Positions 52,252-61,943 of a DNA stretch of 64,000 nt are shown in pieces. The position numbers and the translations under genes are program-made. Under the pieces are notes generated by a model that was not told the origin of the DNA, searched no databases, and worked only from the letters and a program-made list of their open reading frames with translations. Position 1 is the first letter of the stretch; every line of letters starts with the position of its first letter. The DNA is from Mesorhizobium sp. NZP2077 (GTDB lineage: Bacteria; Pseudomonadota; Alphaproteobacteria; Rhizobiales; Rhizobiaceae): positions 3,974,001 to 4,038,000 of the forward strand of contig NZ_CP051293.1 of the NCBI RefSeq assembly GCF_013170805.1. Reading direction: 5' to 3'.

Positions 52252-52716
52252 ATGCGTGGCCGCTCGCGACACCGTTCTTTCCATGGCCTGGTGTTCGTCT
52301 GGAGCCTTGCCGGCACACTCGTGTCGAGCGGCGGCACGAGCTGGGCGGACGTGGCGGTCCAACGCGATATCGGCGACTATCTCATGAAGGCTATCCAGGT
52401 CTGTTGGAACATCCCTGCAAATACCACAAGCGTTGCACGTGTTCAGATCAGCCTGAACAAGGACGGATCGCTCGCCGGCCCGCCAAAAATTATCAGCCCC
52501 GTGACACCGCCGCCGGACAAGGTTGCCGAGGCCGCCATACGGGCAATTACGCGCTGCGCGCCATTTCCCGGGCTGATACCCTACGCGGCCCACTATGATC
52601 TCTGGCGCGATGTCGTCCTCACATTCAACCCGGCAGAAGCCCCGCCGGCTGGGCCTTCGAAGGTGGATGCGAACGACATCGACAAATTTCTGGAAAAAAA
52701 CAAGAAGGCAAAATAG
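52252..52716 (+). CDS. TonB/TolA C-terminal-like exported protein
   Basis: 154 residues from MRGRSRHRSFHGLVFVWSLA (TTG 52231 is an alternative). Signal-like N-terminus, then a TonB/TolA-C-like domain: VQRDIGDYLMKAIQVCWNIP, VARVQISLNKDGSLAGPPKI and EAAIRAITRCAPFPGL. Two Cys may form the disulfide seen in such domains. It ends in a basic helix EKNKKAK. Possibly an envelope-complex partner. Confidence 0.7.
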   Translation: MRGRSRHRSFHGLVFVWSLAGTLVSSGGTSWADVAVQRDIGDYLMKAIQVCWNIPANTTSVARVQISLNKDGSLAGPPKIISPVTPPPDKVAEAAIRAITRCAPFPGLIPYAAHYDLWRDVVLTFNPAEAPPAGPSKVDANDIDKFLEKNKKAK

Positions 52717-52740
52717 CTGGAGCCAGGCTGGGCAACCGGT

Positions 52741-53658
52741 TCACGCCGTTGCCTCCAGGGTTCGTCTGCTTTCGGCAAATTCGCTTCTCAGCCAGTCTAC
52801 GAAAGCCGCGGCTGGCTCGGAAAGATGCTTCAAGCTCCTGGCCACCAACCAGTAGGCGCCGGATGCAACGTCGATATCGAATGGCTTGATCAGCGCGCCG
52901 GCTGCGACTTCCCCACCGATCTGCAGGAGATCGCCGAGTGCAACGCCATGCCCGAGAAGGGCGGCCTGTTTCGAAAGCGATGCGTCGGCCAGCATGGGAC
53001 CCCGCGCGGGCACGGCATCTGCTGGCACGCCGGCCGCTTCGAACCAGCGTGCCCATCCCTGGCGATTTTCCTCGTGCAAAAGTGTGTAGCTGGCGAGGTC
53101 GATCGGCTTTTCAAGGGGAGGGCCCGAGGCGAGCAGCGCTGGCGATAGAACCGGTGAATCGACGGTCGAGGCAAGCCGCTCGGCCTGACTGCGAGGCCAG
53201 GAGATGGCATGGGCGCTGAAGCGTAGGGCAAGCTCAGGCTGATCGCTGCGGAATTCGATCAGCCTGGGGTCGACTTCGAGCGAGACGTCGATGTCGGGCC
53301 GCAATTGGCGAAACCGGTTGAGCCGGGGCACCAGCCAGACGGAGGCAAGCGACGGTTCGACGCTGACACGAACCACGGACTGCGCGGGGACAGCGACCAA
53401 TTCCGAAAGCAGTCTGTCGATGTCGTCGAAACTCCTGACCAATTGGGCGAGCAACCGGCGGCCCGCATCCGTCAGTTCAACGCGGCGATGATGACGTTCG
53501 AACAAGGGCTGACGCAGAAAGGTTTCGAGCTCGCGGATCTGCCGGCTGATCGCCGCCTGCGAGACGAAAAGCTCCTCGGCCGCTCGGCTGAAGCTCAGAT
53601 GCCGGCCGGCCGCCTCAAAGCTCCTCAATGCCGTCAATGGCAGGCGTCCGCGCTTCAT
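52741..53658 (-). CDS. LysR-family regulator of the GcvA type
   Basis: 305 residues. N-terminal winged HTH RLPLTALRSFEAAGRHLSFS, RAAEELFVSQAAISRQIREL, then a periplasmic-binding-protein-like effector domain. The RLPxLxALRxFEAAxRHLSFxxAA opening is characteristic of GcvA-like members. Divergent from the small gene at 53751, its likely target by position. Effector unknown. Confidence 0.9.
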   Translation of the reverse strand: MKRGRLPLTALRSFEAAGRHLSFSRAAEELFVSQAAISRQIRELETFLRQPLFERHHRRVELTDAGRRLLAQLVRSFDDIDRLLSELVAVPAQSVVRVSVEPSLASVWLVPRLNRFRQLRPDIDVSLEVDPRLIEFRSDQPELALRFSAHAISWPRSQAERLASTVDSPVLSPALLASGPPLEKPIDLASYTLLHEENRQGWARWFEAAGVPADAVPARGPMLADASLSKQAALLGHGVALGDLLQIGGEVAAGALIKPFDIDVASGAYWLVARSLKHLSEPAAAFVDWLRSEFAESRRTLEATA

Positions 53659-53750
53659 TTTCGCATAATCCAGGGTTATCCGAAGTGGAAATTATACTCG
53701 TTTGAAGGCCAAGGCCAGCGGCGCTCTAATCCGTGTCAAAGGAGACCGCC

Positions 53751-53924
53751 ATGATCCAGTTCCTGAACATTTTCGGCGATGTCATGCGGATCGCAACGTT
53801 TCAATGGCGTGACGATAGGCACCATGCACAGCGCAGCGAGGAGCCGGCCAGCCCCGGCCGCTGGGCGCCTCCGGTTGACCGGCAGCCGTTTCGCCGCTCC
53901 CACCCATGGCAACACGGCGGATAA
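53751..53924 (+). CDS. 57-aa hypothetical protein divergent from the LysR gene
   Basis: MIQFLNIFGDVMRIATFQWR followed by an Arg/His/Pro-rich tail. AAGGAG lies 6 nt before the ATG. A weak family-level resemblance to DUF1127-like small proteins is not enough to name it. Confidence 0.45.
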   Translation: MIQFLNIFGDVMRIATFQWRDDRHHAQRSEEPASPGRWAPPVDRQPFRRSHPWQHGG

Positions 53925-53994
53925 GGCGGAGGGATTGCGTTCCCCTGACTAAGCTCACATCTATCGCGGTGAAGAACGCGATACGGAGAATGCG

Positions 53995-54369
53995 GTGCAC
54001 GACCCGCATGGGCATGCCCATAGTGCAAGACCGCCGGGGCGCGGCCGCAACTGGCCCGGCCCCTGGCGCAAGACGCCTGGCCGTCTCCTCGGCACGTCGT
54101 TCGTGCGCCTTTACCAGCTGACGCTGTCCGGCTTTGTCGGCAATTCCTGCCGGCATTTGCCGACCTGTTCGGAATACGCGCATGAGGCGATCGCCCGCCA
54201 TGGCCTGTGGGCGGGCGGCTGGATGGGATTTTTCCGCGTGCTGCGCTGCGGGCCGTTCGGCACGCACGGCGTTGACCTTGTACCGGAAGTGCTGGCTGAC
54301 CGTTATGTCTGGTTCATGCCGTGGCGGTACTGGCGGATCGGCCGCAAGGGCGCCGAAACGAAGGCATGA
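53995..54369 (+). CDS. yidD: Membrane protein insertion efficiency factor YidD
   Basis: 124 residues from a GTG start with GGAGAA upstream. Family signature FVRLYQLTLSGFVGNSCRHL, PTCSEYAHEAIARHGLWAGG and RCGPFGTHGVDLVPE. Three conserved Cys and the LP(T/S)CSEYA box are present. It aids YidC-dependent insertion of inner-membrane proteins. The N-terminal extension is longer than in E. coli. Confidence 0.93.
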   Translation: MHDPHGHAHSARPPGRGRNWPGPWRKTPGRLLGTSFVRLYQLTLSGFVGNSCRHLPTCSEYAHEAIARHGLWAGGWMGFFRVLRCGPFGTHGVDLVPEVLADRYVWFMPWRYWRIGRKGAETKA

Positions 54370-54518
54370 TTGCGCCGGTTACGCCTCGGGCGCCAGTGCG
54401 CGTTTACGATCCGGTAGGGTTAACGCAAGCCTGCACAAAGACTGCGCATTTGAGACAAAATCGAGACAAGAGACCTCGCTAAGCCCGCTCGCGAACACCC
54501 CTTCTGGAGCGAGCATCA

Positions 54519-55346
54519 ATGCGTAACATCGACCGTCTTCCCTTTATCCTGGCCGGAATCCTGTTCCTGCTCGCCTGGTTGCTGGGGTTCCCGATGCGCG
54601 CGCAGTCGGCGCCGCTTGGGGATGTGCAGTGCACGTTGATCGCCGATGCGGCGAGCGGCAAGACGCTCTATCAGGACGGCATTTGCGACCAGCGGTTCAG
54701 CCCGGCCTCGACGTTCAAGGTCCCGCTCTCGCTGATCGGCTATGATGCCGGGATCCTGAGCGACGAGCACACGCCGACCTGGGACTACAAACCCGAATTC
54801 AATGCGGTGAAACGGGATCAGAAAACCGTCGATCCGGTGATCTGGGAACGGGATTCGATTATCTGGTATTCCCGCGAGATCACGCGCCGGCTCGGTGGTG
54901 AAAAGTTTGCCGGCTACGTCTCTAGACTCGACTACGGCAACAACGACGTCTCCGGCAACCCCGGCAAGGATGACGGCCTGACCCATTCCTGGGTGAATTC
55001 CTCGCTCAAGATCACGCCGGTCGAACAGGTCGATTTCCTGCGCAAGCTGCTGGCCCGCAAACTGCCGGTCTCGGCCAAGGCCTACGACATGACGTCAGCC
55101 ATCATCCCGACATTCAAGGCCCGAGGCTGGACGGTGCAAGGCAAGACCGGCAGCACAAGGCTGGCCAACGATGCCGACAAGATCAGGGACAAGCGCTCGC
55201 TCGGCTGGTTCGTCGGCTGGGCGAAAAAGGATGGTCAGCAGATCGTCTTCGCTCGGCTGATCGTCGACACCAAGCGTGCCGATGTGCCTAAGGGCTGGAG
55301 CACACGCTCCGGGTTTCTGAAGGACCTGCCGCTGCTGATGAAATAG
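54519..55346 (+). CDS. Class D (OXA-type) beta-lactamase
   Basis: 275 residues. Signal/anchor (7-25), active-site STFK at 64-67, SII (in place of SxV) at 113-115, YGN at 139-141 and KTG at 209-211. A WVNSSLKITPVEQVDFLR segment is typical of the family. The set of catalytic residues is complete, so hydrolysis of some penicillins is plausible. It lies in a core context with no mobile-element signs, so it looks intrinsic. Confidence 0.93.
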   Translation: MRNIDRLPFILAGILFLLAWLLGFPMRAQSAPLGDVQCTLIADAASGKTLYQDGICDQRFSPASTFKVPLSLIGYDAGILSDEHTPTWDYKPEFNAVKRDQKTVDPVIWERDSIIWYSREITRRLGGEKFAGYVSRLDYGNNDVSGNPGKDDGLTHSWVNSSLKITPVEQVDFLRKLLARKLPVSAKAYDMTSAIIPTFKARGWTVQGKTGSTRLANDADKIRDKRSLGWFVGWAKKDGQQIVFARLIVDTKRADVPKGWSTRSGFLKDLPLLMK

Positions 55347-55351
55347 ATTGG

Positions 55352-56188
55352 TCAGACGCTTCGGCGGGCACGGATGATGTGGCCGCCGGAATTGCTCGTC
55401 ATTCCCCTCGGTGCTCCGGAAAAGCGGGCGGCGATATCGCCGCTCTCGATATCTTCGATCTCGTCGAAGCCGAGCTCGATCAGGGATTCCGCCAGCTCTG
55501 TCGGAACAAAGAAGCTGATCCATGGCTCCCCGACAGAAGCGACGCGCGCCGCATGGAAGGCCAGCGCAGCCTGTCCCGCCGCATCGCGGTTCTCAGCCGG
55601 TTCGCTGTAGTCGAACGCGACCTCCGAGCCGGGGATGCCGGCAATCCAGGACAGCGTTTTGAAGATCGCTTCTTTCGTCAGGTAGGGCACAACCCCCAGC
55701 CACATGAAGAAGCTGGGCTCGGTCGACTGCAAACCGGCCGCGGCCAGTTCCGCGGACAGGCTTTGCCGCTCGAAATCGACTGGCACGAATCTGGTGGCGG
55801 GTGGCTCGGCAAGCCCGCTATCGGCAATGCATTTGCGTTTCCAGGCTTGCGTTGCCGGGTGGTCGACTTCGAACACGCTGAGATCCGGATACGGATTGCG
55901 CAGTGAAAACGTATCGAGGCCGGCGCCAAGCACGACGAGCTGCCGGATGCCGCGACGGACCGCCGCCGCCAGCCAGTCCTCGGCAAAGCGGGCGCGCGCG
56001 GTGACGAATAGGCGCATGCGCCGGCGGCGCTCGTCTTCCTGCTCAAGCTCCTGTGCCGTGGGCGCGGCTTCACCCAGAATCGCGATTGCGTAGGGATCGC
56101 GAAACAGCCCCGCCTGCGGTGAAAACTGATGCAGGGCTCTCATGCGTGCGACGCCAAGGGCGGTTCGGCTGGGTGTTGCGTGTTCCAT
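55352..56188 (-). CDS. Class I SAM-dependent methyltransferase (TIGR00027/LCMT-like family)
   Basis: 278 residues from MEHATPSRTALGVARMRALH. Motifs QLVVLGAGLDTFSLRNPYPD (SAM-binding GxGxD), VFEVDHPATQAWKRK and FFMWLGVVPYLTKEAIFKTL identify the family of small-molecule or leucine-carboxyl methyltransferase-like proteins. Substrate unknown. Confidence 0.85.
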   Translation of the reverse strand: MEHATPSRTALGVARMRALHQFSPQAGLFRDPYAIAILGEAAPTAQELEQEDERRRRMRLFVTARARFAEDWLAAAVRRGIRQLVVLGAGLDTFSLRNPYPDLSVFEVDHPATQAWKRKCIADSGLAEPPATRFVPVDFERQSLSAELAAAGLQSTEPSFFMWLGVVPYLTKEAIFKTLSWIAGIPGSEVAFDYSEPAENRDAAGQAALAFHAARVASVGEPWISFFVPTELAESLIELGFDEIEDIESGDIAARFSGAPRGMTSNSGGHIIRARRSV

Positions 56189-56393
56189 ATCGACAATTCC
56201 AGACGATTGCGGAGATGTTCGCAAGCCCCTGGGCGACGGACCTGCGACATCTCTGGCGACATTTCCTGACGGCTGGGCCAATCAGCGCTCTTTACCTGAC
56301 GCGGCACTGCCTCTAAAACCCGCCGGCTTGCCGGACGCATCCGGCCCCCCACGACCACCCGCGCTCGTTTGCGGGACTGGATAGGAGAACCAA

Positions 56394-58370
56394 ATGCTGA
56401 ATTCCGTTTCCCTGACATTTCCCGATGGCTCCGTCCGCGACTACGACGCGGCGATGACCGGTGCGGGCCTTGCAGAATCGATCTCGAAGTCGCTGGCCAA
56501 AAAGGCCGTCGCCTACGCCATCGACGGCACCGTGCGCGATCTCAGCGACCCGCTCGGCAAGTCCGGCAAGGTCGAGATCATCACCCGCGACGATGTGCGC
56601 GCTCTAGAGCTTATCCGTCATGACACCGCGCACGTGCTGGCGGAAGCCGTGCAGGAGATATGGCCGGGGACGCAGGTGACGATCGGGCCGGTGATCGAGA
56701 ACGGATTCTATTACGACTTCGCCCGCAACGAGCCTTTCACTCCGGACGACTTTCCGGTGATCGAGAAGAAGATGCGCGAGATCATCGCGCGCAACAAGCC
56801 GTTCACCAAGGAGGTCTGGTCGCGCGATAGGGCCAAGAAGGTGTTCGCCGACAAGGGCGAGCGCTACAAGCTGGAGCTGATCGACGCCATTCCCGAGGAG
56901 CAGGATCTCAAGATCTACGCGCAGGGCGACTGGTTCGATCTCTGCCGTGGCCCGCACATGGCCTCGACCGGCCAGATCGGCAACGCCTTCAAGCTGATGA
57001 AAGTGGCTGGCGCTTATTGGCGTGGCGATTCCAACAACCCGATGCTGACGCGCATTTACGGCACGGCCTGGGCCGACCAGGCGCAGCTCGAGGTCTACCA
57101 GACGATGTTGGAGGAGGCCGAGAAGCGCGACCACCGCAAGGTCGGCCGCGAGATGGACCTGTTCCATTTCCAGGAAGAGGGGCCGGGCGTCGTCTTCTGG
57201 CACGCCAAGGGCTGGAAGATGTTCCAGAACCTGGTCAATTACATGCGCCGCCGCCTTGACGAGCAGGGCTATCAGGAGGTCAACGCGCCGCAGGTGCTGG
57301 ACAAGAGCCTGTGGGAAACGTCAGGCCACTGGGGCTGGTATCGCGACGCCATGTTCAAGGTGACAGTCGCCGGCGACGATACCGACGACGACCGTGTCTT
57401 TGCGCTGAAGCCGATGAACTGCCCGGGCCACGTGCAGATTTTCAAGCATGGGTTGAAGTCTTATCGCGATCTACCCGTAAAACTTGCAGAATTCGGCAAT
57501 GTGCACCGCTACGAACCATCGGGCGCACTGCACGGACTGATGCGCGTGCGCGGCTTCACGCAGGACGACGCGCACATCTTCTGCACTGAGGAGCAACTGG
57601 CGGCGGAATGCCTGCGCATCAACGATTTGATCCTGTCGACCTATGCCGATTTCGGTTTTGAAGAGGTCAGCGTCAAGCTGTCGACACGGCCTGACAAGCG
57701 GGTCGGCACCGATGAGGCTTGGGATCATGCCGAGGCGATCATGGGCAATGTCCTGGAGACGATCAGGACAAGGTCGGGCAACCGGATCAAGACGTCGATC
57801 AATCCGGGCGAGGGCGCATTCTACGGGCCGAAGTTCGAATATGTGCTGAAGGATGCCATCGGCCGCGAATGGCAGTGCGGCACGACGCAGGTCGACTTCA
57901 ACCTGCCGGAACGGTTTGGCGCCTTCTATATCGGCTCGGACTCGGAGAAGAAGCAGCCTGTCATGGTCCACCGCGCTATCTGCGGTTCGATGGAGCGTTT
58001 CCTCGGCATCCTGATCGAGAACTATTCCGGCCATTTCCCGCTGTGGTTTGCGCCGCTGCAGGTGGTGGTGGCGACGATCACCTCCGAGGCGGATAGCTAT
58101 GCGACCGAAGTGGTGGCAAAGCTGAAGGCTGCCGGGTTGTTGGCGGAAGCCGATCTGCGCAACGAGAAGATCAACTACAAGGTCCGTGAGCACTCGCTGG
58201 CGAAGGTGCCGATCATCCTCGTCTGCGGCAAACGCGAGGCGGAGGAACAGACGGTCAACATGCGCCGGCTCGGCTCGCGCGATCAGGAATCGCTTGGCCT
58301 TGCCGAGGCGATCGCGCAACTGACTGAAGAAGCGGTGACGCCGGACCGCAGGCGCAAACGCGCTGTCTGA
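56394..58370 (+). CDS. thrS: Threonyl-tRNA synthetase
   Basis: 658 residues. TGS domain (1-60), editing domain with [14 protein letters not shown] and [11 protein letters not shown], a class II catalytic core with [10 protein letters not shown] and [20 protein letters not shown], and a C-terminal anticodon-binding domain from about 545. RBS AGGAGA lies close upstream. A small stem-loop follows the gene. Confidence 0.97.
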   Translation: MLNSVSLTFPDGSVRDYDAAMTGAGLAESISKSLAKKAVAYAIDGTVRDLSDPLGKSGKVEIITRDDVRALELIRHDTAHVLAEAVQEIWPGTQVTIGPVIENGFYYDFARNEPFTPDDFPVIEKKMREIIARNKPFTKEVWSRDRAKKVFADKGERYKLELIDAIPEEQDLKIYAQGDWFDLCRGPHMASTGQIGNAFKLMKVAGAYWRGDSNNPMLTRIYGTAWADQAQLEVYQTMLEEAEKRDHRKVGREMDLFHFQEEGPGVVFWHAKGWKMFQNLVNYMRRRLDEQGYQEVNAPQVLDKSLWETSGHWGWYRDAMFKVTVAGDDTDDDRVFALKPMNCPGHVQIFKHGLKSYRDLPVKLAEFGNVHRYEPSGALHGLMRVRGFTQDDAHIFCTEEQLAAECLRINDLILSTYADFGFEEVSVKLSTRPDKRVGTDEAWDHAEAIMGNVLETIRTRSGNRIKTSINPGEGAFYGPKFEYVLKDAIGREWQCGTTQVDFNLPERFGAFYIGSDSEKKQPVMVHRAICGSMERFLGILIENYSGHFPLWFAPLQVVVATITSEADSYATEVVAKLKAAGLLAEADLRNEKINYKVREHSLAKVPIILVCGKREAEEQTVNMRRLGSRDQESLGLAEAIAQLTEEAVTPDRRRKRAV

Positions 58371-58388
58371 TCCGCATAGTCCCAAGGA

Positions 58389-58414
58389 ATGGCGGTGGAG
58401 CGATCCACCGCCAT
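58389..58414 (+). terminator. thrS terminator
   Basis: Perfect 11-bp stem ATGGCGGTGGA / TCCACCGCCAT with a 4-nt loop, 18 bp after the thrS stop, followed by TTCAT. Confidence 0.8.
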
Positions 58415-58452
58415 TTCATATCCCTGTCACGCCGATCTTGTAACGAATCGCT

Positions 58453-59391
58453 ATGCTCAAGCTGAAATTGCGCGAAAAACCATTTCCCGAACTTTCCTAC
58501 GCCAATCCGCACCAACCGGTGCTAACGCGCTGGGTCATCCATTCCATTGAAGGCCTGTCGGGGCGCGACCGGTATGCCGCGCTCTATGATTTCTGGCGCC
58601 GCCAGGTGGTGCCATCAGGTGAGCGCGTGTTCAGCCGCATGCTCGACCTGATCGACGTGCGGATACGCACAGCCGACCAATGGCCGCCCGCATCATTGCC
58701 GGAGACACCGCTGGTGATTGTGGCCAACCATCCGTTCGGCATCGGCGACGGCATTGCCGTGCTGTCGCTGGTGGAGCAACTCGGGCGGCCGTTCCGGGTG
58801 ATGATCCACAAGGATCTCCTCAAGATCCGCGAGATGGAGCCCTATTCGCTGCCAATCGATTTTTCCGAGACCAAGGAAGCGATGAAGAACAATATGGCCG
58901 TGCGCCATGAGGCGGTGCGGCTGCTGAAGGAGGGTGTCACCATCGTGGTGTTTCCCGCCGGTGGCGTCGCCACCGCGCCGAAAGGCTTTGGCCGGGCGCG
59001 CGACCTGCCATGGAAGATGTTTCCGGCACGCCTGGTCCAGGATGCCAAGGCATCGATCATTCCGATGCATTTTTCCGGACAGAATGGCAGGCTGTTCCAT
59101 CTGATCAGCGGACCGATGAACATGGCCGAGCGCGATGGCCGCGTGGCCAAATTCGTTGGCAAGGCCTCGCTGACACTTCGGCTTTCGATGCTCATCCACG
59201 AATTCGCTCGGCTGTCCGGCAAGGCGATCGACGTGCGCGTCGGCGATGTGCTGAGCTGGAACGAACTGGAGCCGCTGCGCGACCGCAAGGCATTGCTCAA
59301 CCGGCTTTACCGCAGTGTGTTCGATCTGGCGCCGCAGCTGCCGCGCCGCCGCATTCCCTTCCTGCCGGCGCGGACAAAGCTGGCCGCCTGA
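58453..59391 (+). CDS. Lysophospholipid/glycerophosphate-type acyltransferase (PlsC-like)
   Basis: 312 residues. Acyltransferase motifs NHPFGIGD (Hx4D) at about 93-100 and VFPAGGVATAP are clear, with HKDLLKIREMEPYSLPIDFS between them. It lacks a predicted N-terminal helix bundle and has an amphipathic N-terminus, so it is probably peripheral to the inner membrane. It may act on lyso-lipids (ornithine lipid or phospholipid); substrate not deducible. Confidence 0.85.
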   Translation: MLKLKLREKPFPELSYANPHQPVLTRWVIHSIEGLSGRDRYAALYDFWRRQVVPSGERVFSRMLDLIDVRIRTADQWPPASLPETPLVIVANHPFGIGDGIAVLSLVEQLGRPFRVMIHKDLLKIREMEPYSLPIDFSETKEAMKNNMAVRHEAVRLLKEGVTIVVFPAGGVATAPKGFGRARDLPWKMFPARLVQDAKASIIPMHFSGQNGRLFHLISGPMNMAERDGRVAKFVGKASLTLRLSMLIHEFARLSGKAIDVRVGDVLSWNELEPLRDRKALLNRLYRSVFDLAPQLPRRRIPFLPARTKLAA

Positions 59392-59412
59392 AGGCTCGAA
59401 CGGTGAACTGCT

Positions 59413-60375
59413 CTAATCCGCGCCTTCTTCGGGGTCCATGGCCGCGGCTTCGGTGGCCAGAACCTCGATTTCCTGGTTCTGTCCGGCCACGACGGTGAAA
59501 TCCTTCTGGTAGATGCGATCGCGGTTCTTGGCGATGATGGTGTAGTCACCCTCGGCGAGCACCATCGAGGCGAAGGCGCCGACGGTTTCCTTGATCGGAT
59601 CGCCGGATTCGTTGAGCAGCGACCACGACGTGTCGGCGATGGCTTCGCCACCGGCTTCGCGCACCAGCTTCATGGTGATCTCGGCGGCGTGATGCTCGAC
59701 AGTGGCTTCGGTCAGCTTGCCGGCCTCGACGCGGATGTCGGAGCGGATGACCGCATTGACCGCGCCGTAGGTCGAGACGACATGGTAGATGCCGGCATTG
59801 AGCCGCACGACACTGTTGGGCTCGACATCGGGAATGATCAGCGCGCGGTCGCCATTGGCCTCGGCGGTGCCTTCATAGATCGAAAAGCGCAGTTTTTTCG
59901 GCGGAATGCGCACGCCGCCTGAGAGAACCGCGTCCAGCTTCAAACCGCCAGCATCCAGCACCAGGCTCTCCCGCTTGGCTTCCTTGCCGACGGTGATGCG
60001 CTTGGTGGCGCCGGCGCGACCGTAGGAGGCATGAACCAGATAGCTGCCGGGTTCGAGCTGGAAGACGGCGCTGCCGCCATGCGCGGAGGCGACCATCGGC
60101 AATTTGCCGTTGACGGCTTCGGGCTTGAAGACACGCCAGACGAGGCCGCGGGTGATGTCTGCGCCCTTGTCGGTCAGCTGGGCCGACAAAGTGATGGCGC
60201 CACCGCCGCCAAGTGCCAGCGGGGTTTCGCTCTTCGGCGCCGCATAGCTCGAAATTCCGGGAAGTTTCAGGTCGCCGACGCCGTCCTTTTCCTGCGCAAC
60301 AGCCATGGAGACCGGCAGCAGGAACAGCGCGGCGCAGAGCCAGACCAGGAAAAGACGCAGTCGCCCCTCAAACAT
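59413..60375 (-). CDS. Exported multi-domain hypothetical protein
   Basis: 320 residues from MFEGRLRLFLVWLCAALFLL with a signal peptide ending about residue 28 (SMAVA-QE). At least two or three similar beta-sandwich units follow: VVRLNAGIYHVVSTYGAVNA, FQLEPGSYLVHASYGRAGAT and MVLAEGDYTIIAKNRDRIYQ share an LxxGxYxVxAxYG-like pattern. These tandem repeats resemble carboxypeptidase-regulatory-like folds. The tail is acidic. Function unknown. Confidence 0.75.
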   Translation of the reverse strand: MFEGRLRLFLVWLCAALFLLPVSMAVAQEKDGVGDLKLPGISSYAAPKSETPLALGGGGAITLSAQLTDKGADITRGLVWRVFKPEAVNGKLPMVASAHGGSAVFQLEPGSYLVHASYGRAGATKRITVGKEAKRESLVLDAGGLKLDAVLSGGVRIPPKKLRFSIYEGTAEANGDRALIIPDVEPNSVVRLNAGIYHVVSTYGAVNAVIRSDIRVEAGKLTEATVEHHAAEITMKLVREAGGEAIADTSWSLLNESGDPIKETVGAFASMVLAEGDYTIIAKNRDRIYQKDFTVVAGQNQEIEVLATEAAAMDPEEGAD

Positions 60376-60531
60376 GCCTTGCGTTGAAGCCCATGGCGGT
60401 GGCAATTTCAAGGCTTAAGAGTCCGATCCGTGACTCTTCAGCCCGGCGCTTGCGCGCCTTTTGCCCGAGCCGCCCGAATTCCCGATGGTGCGCTTCAGCT
60501 CAAAACAGAGTGTTTCAGGAGACTTGCGCCC

Positions 60532-61116
60532 ATGGCGTCGCCGATCATCGACTTCCTGCTGACCCGAAATTCAGCACCGATTCCGGAGCTCAAGGAGCCG
60601 GCGCCGAGCGACGCCAATATAGCCGTGATGATCGCCGCCGCCACGCGCGTGCCCGACCACGGCCGGCTTGAGCCGTGGCGCTTCATCCTCTATCGCGGCG
60701 ATGTCCGCGTCGAGATCGGCAGACAATTGGCGATGCTTGCCGAACAGCGCGAGGGACCGCTGCCGGAAGGCCGCCGCAACCAGGAACTGGCGCGCTTTTC
60801 GCGTGCGCCGCTGGTGATCGGTGTGGTGTCGGTGCCGAAGGAGAACCCCAAGATTCCGCAATGGGAAATGTTCCTGTCCGGCGGCATGGCGGCGATGAAC
60901 CTGATGATTGCCGCCAATGCGCTGGGCTATGGCACCAACATGATCAGCAACTGGTATTCCGACGTGCCGGAGGGCAGGGCGATCCTCGGACTGGCGCCGC
61001 AGGAGCGCGTCGTCGGCTTCATCCATATCGGCACTTATGCCGGCCCGGCGCCGGAGCGGCCACGGCCCGATCCGACAAAGCTCTATGCCGATTACTCAGG
61101 GCCCTGGGCGGGCTAA
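60532..61116 (+). CDS. Nitroreductase-family protein (YdjA-like)
   Basis: 194 residues from MASPIIDFLLTRNSAPIPEL. FMN-binding signatures: AAATRVPDHGRLEPWRFILY, SGGMAAMNLMIAANALGYGT and GYGTNMISNWYSDVPEGRAI. A flavin-dependent NAD(P)H oxidoreductase; natural substrate unknown. One base separates it from the flavin-reductase gene. Confidence 0.9.
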   Translation: MASPIIDFLLTRNSAPIPELKEPAPSDANIAVMIAAATRVPDHGRLEPWRFILYRGDVRVEIGRQLAMLAEQREGPLPEGRRNQELARFSRAPLVIGVVSVPKENPKIPQWEMFLSGGMAAMNLMIAANALGYGTNMISNWYSDVPEGRAILGLAPQERVVGFIHIGTYAGPAPERPRPDPTKLYADYSGPWAG

Positions 61117-61117
61117 A

Positions 61118-61726
61118 ATGTTCTACGAGCCATGCAAGGGGCACGGGCTGCCGCATGACCCATCGAAGGCGATCGTAGCGCCGCGCCCGATCGGCTGGAT
61201 ATCGACGCTGAACAAGACCGGCGAGATCAATCTCGCGCCATACTCGTTCTTCAACGCCGTTTCGACGCGGCCGTTCATCGTCTGGTTCTCCTCGGAGGGC
61301 GAGAAGGACAGCGCCTCCTTCGCCCAGGAGACCGGCGAGTTCGTTGCCAATCTGGTCGGTCGCGATCTTGCGGAGAAGATGAATTACACCTCCGTCAATG
61401 CGCCGCGCGGCGTCAACGAGTTCGTCTATGCCGATCTCGCCATGGCGCCTTCGCGTCTCGTCAGGCCGCCGCGCGTGGCGGCAGCGCCCGCCGCGCTGGA
61501 ATGCCGGGTGACGGAGGTGTTTCGCCCGAAGGCGCTGGACGGAACGGCGACGAGCGCCGTCGTCGTCGCCGGCGAAGTGGTCGGCGTCCACATCGACGAT
61601 GCCTTCCTGAAAGACGGCCTGTTCGACATCACCAAGGCCGGCAATGTCGCCCGTCTCGGCTACATGGACTATGCCAGCGTCAGTGAGGTCTTTTCGATGC
61701 GCCGGCCACGCTGGGGCAAGGAGTAG
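61118..61726 (+). CDS. Flavin reductase-like (FMN-binding split barrel) protein
   Basis: 202 residues from MFYEPCKGHGLPHDPSKAIV. Conserved APRPIGWISTLNKTGEINLA, PYSFFNAVSTRPFIVWFSSE and VNEFVYADLAMAPS motifs of the flavin-reductase-like domain family. It forms a tight pair with the nitroreductase gene, so the two may reduce and use flavin together (inference). Confidence 0.88.
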   Translation: MFYEPCKGHGLPHDPSKAIVAPRPIGWISTLNKTGEINLAPYSFFNAVSTRPFIVWFSSEGEKDSASFAQETGEFVANLVGRDLAEKMNYTSVNAPRGVNEFVYADLAMAPSRLVRPPRVAAAPAALECRVTEVFRPKALDGTATSAVVVAGEVVGVHIDDAFLKDGLFDITKAGNVARLGYMDYASVSEVFSMRRPRWGKE

Positions 61727-61766
61727 GCTCCAGCTTGGCCCCGTCAACCGCCCGGCGTGCGCGATT

Positions 61767-61822
61767 GTGCGGCAGAGAGAGTGCGGCAGAGAGAGTGCGG
61801 CAGAGAGAGTGCGGCAGAGAGA
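61767..61822. repeat. Four perfect 14-bp tandem repeats (minisatellite)
   Basis: GTGCGGCAGAGAGA repeated four times without a gap in the 217-bp space between the flavin reductase gene and the channel gene. Not coding in any supported gene. The array is homogeneous, suggesting recent expansion. Confidence 0.9.
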
Positions 61823-61943
61823 TCCATTCCTAGCCGTGAACACGCGAAAAGCGATTCCCCTTCACCTGAACACAGGCTAAGAGAGCGACTTCGGCGTTGC
61901 GTTGGCGCATCGACCTTGGGGATAGTGCGGGGGCACCGGCGGC

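Noticed and set aside
54519..55346. Beta-lactamase as a recently acquired resistance gene
   Set aside because: It sits among core genes, with matching codon use and no IS, integron or repeat around it.
56283..56393. Possible T-box or attenuator upstream of thrS
   Set aside because: Small GC stems are present, but there is no T-box sequence, leader peptide with Thr run or terminator/antiterminator pair.
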